A stretch of DNA of 64,000 bases from Luteolibacter ambystomatis (GTDB lineage: Bacteria; Verrucomicrobiota; Verrucomicrobiia; Verrucomicrobiales; Akkermansiaceae). The notes beneath the pieces were generated by a model. The model was not told where the DNA came from and ran no database searches. It saw nothing but the letters and a program-made list of their open reading frames with translations. Where the stretch lies: NCBI RefSeq assembly GCF_018137965.1, contig NZ_CP073100.1, positions 4,475,754 through 4,539,753 on the forward strand. Direction: 5' to 3'. The translations under genes and the position numbers were made by a program. Positions 1-7,461 of this stretch are shown here, one piece after another (the stretch's first letter is position 1; every line of letters begins with the position of its first letter).

Positions 1-1000
1 ATGCGGTGATGATGCCGCGGATCCGCTGCTCCTGCCGCCGCGCGTTATGAGCGAGATTCTTTTCCGTGATCTCATCAAGCACGGCGAGCGAGGCCGCGCA
101 GACGAGCGGATTGCCACCATAGGTGGAACCATGCGAGCCGGGACCCATCAGCGAGGACAGCGATGGTCCTTCATCGCCGATGATGCGATCTGAAATCCAG
201 AAGGCTCCGATCGGCACGCCACCGCCCATGCCCTTCGCCCACGAGATGCCATCGGGCTTGAGGTCATAGGAAATCGTCCGCCATGCGCATGAATCACCAC
301 AACGCCCGAAGCCGGTCTGCACTTCATCGAAGAACAGCAGCAGGTCGTGCTGCTTGCACAGCTTGGCGATGGCGGAGAGGAATTCGGTCGTCGCGACATT
401 CACGCCACCCTCACCCTGGATCGGCTCCAGCAGGATCGCCACGGTTTCCGAAGAGATCGCTTCTTCCAATGCCATGATGTCGTTGAATGGCACGTGCTTG
501 AAGCCGGGCAGCATCGGATCGAAGCCCTCCTTCACCTTGTCCTGGCCGGTGGCGGCGATGCCGCCGAGCGTCCGGCCGTGGAAGGATTGGTTGAAGGTGA
601 TCACCTCGTAGCGGGGCGAGCCATCGGCCTGCGGGCGCTTGTGGCCGAACCTCCGGGCGGTTTTCACCAGACCGTCGTTCGCTTCCGCGCCGGAGTTCGA
701 GAAGAACACCTTGCCCGGCAGGCCCACATGATCCTCCACAATCGCCCGGGCCAGCTCGGCCTGCTGGGGGATCTGATAGAGGTTTGAGACATGCAGCAGC
801 ATGCCAGCCTGCTCGCGGATGGCGGCGGTCAGCCGCGGGTGGGCATGGCCCAGCGAGCACACGGCGATGCCGGTGCAGAAATCGAGGTAGGACTTGCCGG
901 TGTCATCCCACAGGCGCGCTCCTTCCCCGCGGACGGGCACCAGCGGGAAGCGGCCGTAGGTGGGAAGGACGAACTGTTGGAATGTCTCAGGAGTGGTCAT
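1..1000 (-). CDS. argD: Acetylornithine/ornithine-type aminotransferase, partial (3' end outside window)
   Basis: PLP-dependent class-III aminotransferase of arginine biosynthesis, which converts N-acetylglutamate semialdehyde and glutamate to N-acetylornithine and 2-oxoglutarate. It is cytosolic. I translated it by hand from ATG at 1000; 333 codons are visible with no stop before the window edge. Family landmarks in order are the N-terminal YGRFPLVPVRGEGARLWD, the cofactor-site SNSGAEAN, the DEVQTGFGR block and WAKGMGGGVPIGA, where Lys256 should form the Schiff base. HGSTYGGNPL follows near the edge. It could be another class-III aminotransferase (for example succinylornithine or ornithine), but the N-terminus and DEVQTGFGR favour ArgD. 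No arginine genes lie next to it in the window. Confidence 0.88.
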   Translation of the reverse strand, partial: MTTPETFQQFVLPTYGRFPLVPVRGEGARLWDDTGKSYLDFCTGIAVCSLGHAHPRLTAAIREQAGMLLHVSNLYQIPQQAELARAIVEDHVGLPGKVFFSNSGAEANDGLVKTARRFGHKRPQADGSPRYEVITFNQSFHGRTLGGIAATGQDKVKEGFDPMLPGFKHVPFNDIMALEEAISSETVAILLEPIQGEGGVNVATTEFLSAIAKLCKQHDLLLFFDEVQTGFGRCGDSCAWRTISYDLKPDGISWAKGMGGGVPIGAFWISDRIIGDEGPSLSSLMGPGSHGSTYGGNPLVCAASLAVLDEITEKNLAHNARRQEQRIRGIITA

Positions 1001-1062
1001 TGGAAGGGGCGGAGGCTAACGGGGTTATGGAAAATGGCAAACCGTGATTGATGGCGGTTTTT

Positions 1063-1938
1063 TCAGCGGGCGGCGACCACCCGCCAGGTGGCGAGCAGGG
1101 TCAGGGCGGCCCCGCCCAGTTCGGGCAGGTGGAAGGTTTCACGGAAAAAGGCGAAGCCGCCCACGGCGGTCACCAGTGGCAGGGTCATCTGCATGGCCGA
1201 TCCACGGGAGACGGGCAGGGCTTGGTATGCCTTGGTCATCAGGAGTTGGGCGAAACACACAACGGTGGCCGCAGCGATCAGCCCGATCCACGCCAGCGGC
1301 GGCAGGGAGGGCACTTTTGTCACCGCAGGCACGGATGCCAGCAGACCGTAGAAGGCTTGAGAGGCGTAGATCGTCGCCGGATGTTCCTCATGCCGCAGCC
1401 GCCGGATCACCACCACCACCCAGCCGGCCGCGACGGCACCGAAGAGGCCGAGGAGATCGTAGGGCGAGGGATGCAGGAGTTTGCCGTCACCGCCGAGGAA
1501 AAGCAGCAGGCCGAGAAAGGCCAACCCCATCCACAGGATCGCGGCGCGGGTGATGGTTTCCTTCAGCCACAGCGCGGCGATGATCGTGGCGAAGGCGGGA
1601 TAGGTGAGATTGAGCACCACCGCCCGCGCCGCGCCGAGTTTGGTCACGCTGATGTAGAACGCGAGAATGCCGATGGCCCCCACCACGCCCCGGATCATGA
1701 CCAGCCGGCTGCCGATCAGCCGCCGCGGGTTGAAGCCCCGGCCGGAACCGTAGAGCGCGGCCACGATGATCAGTCCGCACACGCCGCGGAACAGCGATGC
1801 GAGCCAGCCATCCGCCGCCGGCACGTGCGTGGACACGCCGCGGATGATGAGGGTATTCGCGGAAAACAGCAGTACGGACAGCAGCATCAGCAGGATGCCG
1901 CGCCGGTCGGTGAGGGAGGCGTCGGGTGGATCGGTCAT
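1063..1938 (-). CDS. EamA/DMT-family transporter
   Basis: A 291-residue inner-membrane protein of the drug/metabolite transporter superfamily, probably an exporter of a small metabolite; the substrate cannot be read from sequence. About ten hydrophobic segments form two EamA halves. The first half ends near WLKETITRAAILWMGLAFLGLL and the second near FRETFHLPELGGAALTLLA, the usual repeated helix 4-5 signature. The start at 1938 (MTDPPD) leaves a short cytosolic tail before the first helix. It is downstream of nothing obvious and is transcribed toward argD, with 62 bp between them. Confidence 0.85.
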   Translation of the reverse strand: MTDPPDASLTDRRGILLMLLSVLLFSANTLIIRGVSTHVPAADGWLASLFRGVCGLIIVAALYGSGRGFNPRRLIGSRLVMIRGVVGAIGILAFYISVTKLGAARAVVLNLTYPAFATIIAALWLKETITRAAILWMGLAFLGLLLFLGGDGKLLHPSPYDLLGLFGAVAAGWVVVVIRRLRHEEHPATIYASQAFYGLLASVPAVTKVPSLPPLAWIGLIAAATVVCFAQLLMTKAYQALPVSRGSAMQMTLPLVTAVGGFAFFRETFHLPELGGAALTLLATWRVVAAR

Positions 1939-2252
1939 GGCGGTTTCGGAAAATCCGAAACGGCATCGCCGGGAAGGAAAAGTGGGGCCCGATGTTCAGC
2001 GCGTCCCCGGAATCCTGCCTGGTGAGGCGCGTTCCGGAGAGGGTCGGGCGGTTCCCGTCATCACACTCCGTGCGCCATCATACGCCATGCCGGAATAGCG
2101 GCGTGGCGTTTGGCTCGGAGTCGGGCGACAAGAATCACGCCGCTCGTCTGGCAGGATCACGGCGCGGCGTCAAGCCGTACGTAGTTCCTCCTTCAGGAGG
2201 GCGGGGTGGACTGCGCTGCTCCCCGCAGTGGCAAAACCATCCAAGCCCGCGT
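1939..2252. other. Intergenic region with one REP copy
   Basis: A 314-bp gap between the EamA gene start and the end of the RAYT gene. It carries the left REP copy (2177-2209) and the left 12-bp direct repeat (2130-2141). I see no convincing open reading frame or RNA gene in the rest. Confidence 0.6.
2177..2209 (+). repeat. REP family A, copy 1 (left of RAYT)
   Basis: A palindromic repeat with core CCTCCTTCAGGAGG, preceded by GTACGTAGTT and followed by GCGGGGTGG. The same unit recurs inverted at 2939-2966, as an inverted pair at 41083-41115 and 41205-41233, and singly at 57978-58005. The conserved asymmetric flank (GTACGTAGTT) gives each copy an orientation. Confidence 0.85.
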
Positions 2253-2861
2253 TCAATCATCCCACCCCTTTCCATAGTCGAGAATCGGATACGCTTTCCA
2301 GGTTCGAGTCGCCTCATCGCGACCCACCTCATCGAGATATCCGATGGCGCTCGAAAACGGCCAGTCGTCCCACTTCTCCACGTGGCCGTGCTTCACCGGA
2401 TTGTGATGGATATAGTTGATGGTCGCCCAGAAATGACCCTCGCCACGCATCGCCCGATCTGCAACACCATGCCAGATCTTTCGGCCCCGGGCGTTTTCTT
2501 CACGATTCCATTCGAATGAGGTTCTTCCGTGGAGTCTCGCGAGCTCCGCGACCACCGGCTTTACCTCTTCTGCCCTGACCAAAACGTGGTAGTGATTCGG
2601 CAGCACGCACCAGGCCGCGGGAGCATGATTTGTATTCGTTTCGATGGCCTCCACCAGACGCTGGGAAAAATCCCCCATGCGTTCCGCAGAGCAGCCAATC
2701 CAATACTGATGCTCGTAGCAGCTTCCGGTCAGATGATAGTGGAGTGTTCTTTGTTCGAAATGGGGTGGGCGATGCCATGGGCGTTTCAGCCTTTTCCGTT
2801 GGAGCAAAAACAGCTTCCGGAGTTCCGGTGTTAGGGAGCGCCAAGCGTAGGACATCGGCAT
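2253..2861 (-). CDS. REP-associated tyrosine transposase (RAYT, Y1_Tnp/IS200-like)
   Basis: A 202-residue single-domain nuclease related to IS200/IS605 TnpA, thought to bind and cut REP hairpins as single strands. The HUH metal site is His90-Tyr-His92 (in PNHYHVLV), and the catalytic tyrosine is probably Tyr150 in NYIHHNPVKHG. TLHYHLTGSCYEHQYWIG is the usual first beta strand region. The length matches RAYTs. The gene sits between two inverted copies of REP family A, which are its probable substrates: one 44 bp beyond the stop and one 78 bp upstream of the start. The start at 2861 (MPMSYAW) is chosen because it is the first ATG; Met3 is possible. Confidence 0.9.
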   Translation of the reverse strand: MPMSYAWRSLTPELRKLFLLQRKRLKRPWHRPPHFEQRTLHYHLTGSCYEHQYWIGCSAERMGDFSQRLVEAIETNTNHAPAAWCVLPNHYHVLVRAEEVKPVVAELARLHGRTSFEWNREENARGRKIWHGVADRAMRGEGHFWATINYIHHNPVKHGHVEKWDDWPFSSAIGYLDEVGRDEATRTWKAYPILDYGKGWDD

Positions 2862-2938
2862 TATTCTACGAAATCACATGTCCATCGCAAGAGAGGGCTC
2901 ATTTGCCCTTGCCACCGCTGGGAACAGAGTACTCCTCC

Positions 2939-2966
2939 CCACCCTCCTGAAGGAGGAACTACGTAC
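2939..2966 (-). repeat. REP family A, copy 2 (right of RAYT, inverted)
   Basis: CCTCCTGAAGGAGG core followed by AACTACGTAC, the reverse complement of the copy at 2177-2209. Together the two copies bracket the RAYT gene as an inverted pair. Confidence 0.85.
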
Positions 2967-3014
2967 GAAGAAGGACGAAAGAATCACGCCTGTCCGGCTG
3001 TCTTCTTCTGCGTT

Positions 3015-5840
3015 ATGTTCCGCTTGTCTGCCTTCGTATCCTTGATTCCCTGTATCGCGACAGCGTTACCCCCGGCAACCTACCGACCCGAGCGCGATTG
3101 GCTTGTGCAACCGCAGGGCTTCAAGGCGTCCGTTTCCAAGAACGAGGAACGCAGCGAGGTCACGCTTTCGAATGGCCTGATCCGCCGGACCTTCCAAATC
3201 GCTCCCGGTTTCGCCACCACCGCCTTCGAGCTGACCGCCACCGGCGAGTCTCTCATTCGCGCCGTGCGTCCGGAAGGTGCCGTCACTCTGGATGGCCGCC
3301 GCTATGACATCGGCGGCCTCTCCGGCCAGCCGAACCAGGCCTTTTTCACCGAGGCATGGCTGAAGGATCTCAAGCCCGCGCCGGATGCCCTGCGGTTCAT
3401 CGGGATGTCCACCGGCGTGCCCGTGGCTCCGTTCGCTTGGAAGCAGGTTCGCCATCATGCTCCGGATGCCACTTGGCCGCCGAAGGGTGCTGCGGTGAAG
3501 TTCGACTTCGAAGTTCCCACATCCGCCGTCGCTGCCGAAGGCCCTCGCAAGGTGCTGTGGCAGGATCGCTTCACGACGAAGCTTGATCCCGCATGGAAGG
3601 TTACGCGCTCGAATGCCGCGGAGCGGGTCAGTTTCGAAAACGAGGGCAAGGCCGGTGAGATCTACGCGCCCGCCAACGTTCATTGCTTCGCCGACCGTGC
3701 ATTGCCTGCGGATGCGGAGGTGATCGAGGTCGGCATCGATGCAGGCACGGATACCGGTACAAGCTGGGGTCCTGGCCTCGGATTGGTGTTTGAGGACCGC
3801 GTGGTGAAAGTGAATCTCCGCCCCGGAGATCGAGGCGAACACGGCCAGTTCGAACTCCGTGATAGTGGTGAGGAAAGGTTGGCGAAGGTTGCGGCCTTTG
3901 CCGCCAAGGACGGTGGACTTTCCACCGATCAACCGTATCGCCTGCGCGCGCGCCTCGATGCCACCGTGATCCATTGGGAGGCGTCCTTGGATCGTGAGCC
4001 TCTCGCGTGGCAGCCGTTGTTCGATTCGTCACGCCCGGCGGGTGCGCCCAAAGCCGTCCGCGTCGGCAAGACCGACCGCAAGGGCGGAGCAAGCGACGAA
4101 GCTCCCAACGGCGAATGGAGTCGCAGCCACATCACCGGCGTCACCGTTTTCGGGGCCGCCGAGGCCAAGCCCGCTTCACCCGGGACGAAGCCCGCGCTCA
4201 TCGTGTCCGTCCACTACGAGATCTACGATGGCATTCCACTGCTGGTGAAATGGATCACCGTTTCCAATCAAGGCACGAAGCCGGTGAGGCTGGACAAGCT
4301 GAACGCCGAGACGCTGGCATTGGTGGAGTCACGCAATCATGCCGATATCCAGGATGAAGCCGCGATGACGCAGCCGCAGTCGCTGCGCGTGGAAACGGAC
4401 ATGACCTTCGGCAGCTTCGATGCGGAGCAGGCGAACAGCCACATCGTCCGCATCGGTTCGGATCCCACTTACAAGACGCAGGTGAATTACGAGCTGAAGG
4501 AGAAGTGCCTGCTGACCGTCGAGCCGGTTCGCGGTCCGTCCCAGGACATCGCGCCCGGAACCACCTTCGAATCGTTCCGTGTGTTCGAGCTCGGCATGGA
4601 CTCGACCGATCGCGAGCGCAGCAGCCTGGCCTACCGCAAGATGATGCGGACCATCGCCCCATGGACGACGGAGAATCCGCTGATGATGCACATGCGCGAT
4701 GCGAATCCGGACAAGGTCCGCGCCGCCATCGACCAATGCGCGGAGGTGGGCTTCGAGATGCTGATCCTTTCCTTCGGCTCGGGCTTCAATGCCGAGAACA
4801 ATGATCCCGCCTACCTCGCGACCTGGAAGCAGGTGGCGGATTACGGAAAGTCGAAGGGCATCGAGCTCGGGTGCTACTCGCTCTACGCCTCTCGCAGTGT
4901 GGGCGGTGGGAATGACATGGTGCCGCCGAAGGACAAGAAACTCCAGTTCGGGAACTGCCCGGCGGTCACCAGCCCGTGGGGCCAATCCTATCTCGCCAAG
5001 CTGGAGAACCTGTTTCCCGCCACCGGTTTCATGGTCTTCGAGCATGACGGACCGTATCCCGGCGATGTCGATGTCACGCCGCGCCCGCCGCTGCAGCGCG
5101 GTGCGGACGATTCCCAGTGGGTGCATTGGCGGATCTGGTCGGACTTTTACAAGGGGCTGCGGGAAAAGGGAGTGTTCATCAATGCGCCGGATTACTACTA
5201 TGCCGTTGGTAGTAACAAGTGCGGCATGGGCTACCGGGAAACGAACTGGTCGTTGCCGCGCGCGCAGCAGCTCATCCACACCCGCCAGAACATTTTCGAT
5301 GGCACGTGGGAGAAGACGCCGTCGATGGGCTGGATGTTCGTGCCCCTGAGCGTCTATCACGGTGGTGGCGCTGCCGCGACCATCGAGCCGCTGGACGAAC
5401 ACATCGACCACTACGAGGCGATGATGCTGGGCAATCTCGCCGCCGGGGTGCAGGCTTGCTATCGCGGCCCCCGCCTCTACGACACGCCGCGCGTGCGCGA
5501 CATGGTCCGTAAGAACGTGACGTGGTTCAAAGCCAACCGCGACCTGCTGGAAAGCGATGTGCTGCACCTGCGCCGCGCCAATGGGCGGACACTGGACGGC
5601 CTGCTCCATGTGAATCCCGCGCTGCCCACGCAGGCACTGCTCGCGGTCTTCAATCCCACCGACCACGAGATTACCGAGACCTGGAACATTCCGCTCTACT
5701 ACGCCGGGATTGCGGGTGATGTGGTCGCAAAGTCGGACGGCAAGGAACAAAGCCTGAAGGCGGATCGGTTCTGCCGGATTCAACAGGAACTCAAGGTTCC
5801 CGCGGGAGGATTCCGTTGGATTACCTATGCGAGAAAGTAG
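3015..5840 (+). CDS. Secreted glycoside-hydrolase-like protein (alpha-galactosidase-like clan) with inserted jelly-roll segment
   Basis: A 941-residue exported protein, with a signal peptide in residues 1-17 (MFRLSAFVSLIPCIATA). Residues 30-175 look like an N-terminal beta-sandwich of GH36-type enzymes. Residues about 180-370 read like an inserted concanavalin-like/LamG-type segment (VLWQDRFTTKLDPAWKV onward). Residues 550-850 resemble a TIM barrel, with CAEVGFEMLILSFGSG, FMVFEHDGPYPGD (Asp678 a candidate catalytic or binding acid) and GYRETNWSLP. A C-terminal beta domain follows. The barrel motifs resemble proteins often labelled alpha-galactosidase, but I cannot fix the GH family or the substrate. 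A REP family B element starts at its stop codon. Confidence 0.6.
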   Translation: MFRLSAFVSLIPCIATALPPATYRPERDWLVQPQGFKASVSKNEERSEVTLSNGLIRRTFQIAPGFATTAFELTATGESLIRAVRPEGAVTLDGRRYDIGGLSGQPNQAFFTEAWLKDLKPAPDALRFIGMSTGVPVAPFAWKQVRHHAPDATWPPKGAAVKFDFEVPTSAVAAEGPRKVLWQDRFTTKLDPAWKVTRSNAAERVSFENEGKAGEIYAPANVHCFADRALPADAEVIEVGIDAGTDTGTSWGPGLGLVFEDRVVKVNLRPGDRGEHGQFELRDSGEERLAKVAAFAAKDGGLSTDQPYRLRARLDATVIHWEASLDREPLAWQPLFDSSRPAGAPKAVRVGKTDRKGGASDEAPNGEWSRSHITGVTVFGAAEAKPASPGTKPALIVSVHYEIYDGIPLLVKWITVSNQGTKPVRLDKLNAETLALVESRNHADIQDEAAMTQPQSLRVETDMTFGSFDAEQANSHIVRIGSDPTYKTQVNYELKEKCLLTVEPVRGPSQDIAPGTTFESFRVFELGMDSTDRERSSLAYRKMMRTIAPWTTENPLMMHMRDANPDKVRAAIDQCAEVGFEMLILSFGSGFNAENNDPAYLATWKQVADYGKSKGIELGCYSLYASRSVGGGNDMVPPKDKKLQFGNCPAVTSPWGQSYLAKLENLFPATGFMVFEHDGPYPGDVDVTPRPPLQRGADDSQWVHWRIWSDFYKGLREKGVFINAPDYYYAVGSNKCGMGYRETNWSLPRAQQLIHTRQNIFDGTWEKTPSMGWMFVPLSVYHGGGAAATIEPLDEHIDHYEAMMLGNLAAGVQACYRGPRLYDTPRVRDMVRKNVTWFKANRDLLESDVLHLRRANGRTLDGLLHVNPALPTQALLAVFNPTDHEITETWNIPLYYAGIAGDVVAKSDGKEQSLKADRFCRIQQELKVPAGGFRWITYARK

Positions 5841-5943
5841 CACAAGCATTCCTGCTTGTGATTGGGAGCGGTGGACCGCGGAGGGACGCTTGAGCTTCAC
5901 TCCCGAGGTCCACCCCACCCATGCGCAAGTTGAAAACTTGCGC
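5837..5943. repeat. Composite REP family B element
   Basis: Two palindromes 62 bp apart: CACAAGCATTCCTGCTTGTG at 5841-5860 and GCGCAAGTTGAAAACTTGCGC-type at 5923-5943. The same pair occurs in the opposite orientation at 29492-29599. It overlaps the stop codon of the upstream gene and lies between convergent genes, so it may also act as a terminator. Confidence 0.8.
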
Positions 5944-5951
5944 TGCTTTGC

Positions 5952-7439
5952 TTACGCGATCAGATCCTTGATCACCTTCGTTCCCGGCTGGGTGATATTG
6001 GTGAAGCGCTGGTGTGCCCCTTGGAAGGGATACGTGAACTTCTCGTGATCGAAGCCGAGGAGCCTCAGCACGGTGGCGTGGAAATCGTGTACGCTCACCT
6101 TGTCCTTCATCACCTCGTAGCCGATCGGGTCGGTCTCGCCGTAAGAGAAGCCGCCCTTCGCGCCGCCGCCCGCCATCCACATCGTGAAGGCGCTCGGATG
6201 GTGGTCGCGGCCGACGAACGGCATCTCCACGCCGCCGCGGTTCTCGCGCATCGGCGTGCGGCCGAATTCGCCACCCCAGATCACCAGCGTCTCCTCCAGG
6301 AGACCTCGCTGCTTGAGATCCTTCAGCAGTGCCGCGATCGGCTTGTCGATGGAGTTGCACTTGTTGACGAAGCCCTTGCGCAAGTCCGTACCCGCATCGG
6401 TGCCGTGCGAGTCCCAGCCCCAGTCGAAGAGCTGGATGAAACGCACGCCGCGCTCGGCGAGGCGGCGCGCCAGCAGGCAGTTGTTCGCGAAGGATTCCTG
6501 GCCCGGCTTGGTGCCGTACATCTCGTGGATCGCCGCGGGCTCCTGCCTGATGTCGAAGGCATCGGACGCATGGATCTGCATCCGGTAGGCCATTTCGTAT
6601 TGGGCGATGCGGGTGAGTGTTTCCGGATCGCCCACATCTTTCTCGATCTTGCTGTTGATGAGCGAAATCGCGTCCAGCGTGCGACGGCGCATCGAACCGG
6701 AGACACCGTCCGGATTCGCGAGGAACAGCACCGGATCGCCTTTCGAGCGGCACTGCACACCCTGGTAGATCGATGGCAGATAGCCCGATCCCCACACCGA
6801 CTTGCCCGCGTCCGGGTTGTTGCCGCCGGAGGTCAGCACCATGAAGCCGGGCAGGTTCGCATTCTCCGAGCCGAGTCCGTATGTCGCCCATGCGCCCATC
6901 GAAGGCAGGCCGAGCCGCTGCTCGCCGGTATGCATCATCAGCTGCGCCGGTGCGTGGTTGAACTGCGTGGTGTACATCGATTTCACGATGCACAACTCAT
7001 CGATCATCGTCTCGATGTTCGGCAGGCGGTCGGTGATCCACTGGCCGCTCTTGCCTGCCTGATGGAACGGGAAGACCGAGGACAGCATCTTCGGCACGCC
7101 TTGGATGAAAGCGAACTGCTTGCCGGCCAGGAATTCCTGCGGACAGTCCTTGCCATCCAGTTTCACCAGCTCCGGCTTGTAGTCGAAAAGCTCCAGCTGG
7201 CTCGGCGACCCGGCCATGTGCAGATAGATCACGCGCTTTGCCTTCGCCGCGAACATCGGCATGTCCGGTGCGAGCGGGTTCGTCGGATCCTTTGCCAGCA
7301 CGCCGCCTTCGGAACTGCCCCATGAGCGGCCCTGGCTGGCCAGCCACATGGCGCCGAGCCCCACCCCGCAGCGGTTGAGGAAGTGCCGGCGCGTGGCATG
7401 CTGCACGCGGTCGTGTTCGTATTGTTGGAAGAGGTTCAT
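5952..7439 (-). CDS. DUF1501 domain protein (Tat-exported sulfatase-fold protein)
   Basis: A 495-residue member of the DUF1501 family, an alkaline-phosphatase/sulfatase-like fold abundant in Planctomycetes and Verrucomicrobia, usually encoded next to a PSCyt1/DUF1549 gene as here. The N-terminus has a twin-arginine-type signal (Arg17-Arg18, TRRHFLNRCGVGLGA). Motifs include HMAGSPSQLELFDYKP near residue 75, DWGWDSHG, WGGEFGRTPM and VGRDHHPSAFTMWMAGGG, which supply likely metal-binding Asp/His residues. The biochemical role is not established; co-occurrence suggests handling of complex substrates in the periplasm. It starts 22 bp after the PSCyt1 gene ends, so one operon is likely. Confidence 0.88.
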   Translation of the reverse strand: MNLFQQYEHDRVQHATRRHFLNRCGVGLGAMWLASQGRSWGSSEGGVLAKDPTNPLAPDMPMFAAKAKRVIYLHMAGSPSQLELFDYKPELVKLDGKDCPQEFLAGKQFAFIQGVPKMLSSVFPFHQAGKSGQWITDRLPNIETMIDELCIVKSMYTTQFNHAPAQLMMHTGEQRLGLPSMGAWATYGLGSENANLPGFMVLTSGGNNPDAGKSVWGSGYLPSIYQGVQCRSKGDPVLFLANPDGVSGSMRRRTLDAISLINSKIEKDVGDPETLTRIAQYEMAYRMQIHASDAFDIRQEPAAIHEMYGTKPGQESFANNCLLARRLAERGVRFIQLFDWGWDSHGTDAGTDLRKGFVNKCNSIDKPIAALLKDLKQRGLLEETLVIWGGEFGRTPMRENRGGVEMPFVGRDHHPSAFTMWMAGGGAKGGFSYGETDPIGYEVMKDKVSVHDFHATVLRLLGFDHEKFTYPFQGAHQRFTNITQPGTKVIKDLIA

Positions 7440-7461
7440 GGCAATGAATCGGTGGCGGACT

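Larger units (their letters stand above)
2130..2990. mobile_element. Candidate RAYT/REP element bounded by a 12-bp direct repeat
   Basis: The 12-mer AAGAATCACGCC occurs at 2130-2141 and again at 2979-2990. Between the copies lie a REP (2177-2209), the RAYT gene and an inverted REP (2939-2966). The arrangement looks like an element with a target duplication. RAYTs usually do not leave such duplications, so the repeat may instead be a vestige or part of the repeat consensus. The structure is seen in the sequence; the mobility is inferred. Confidence 0.5.
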
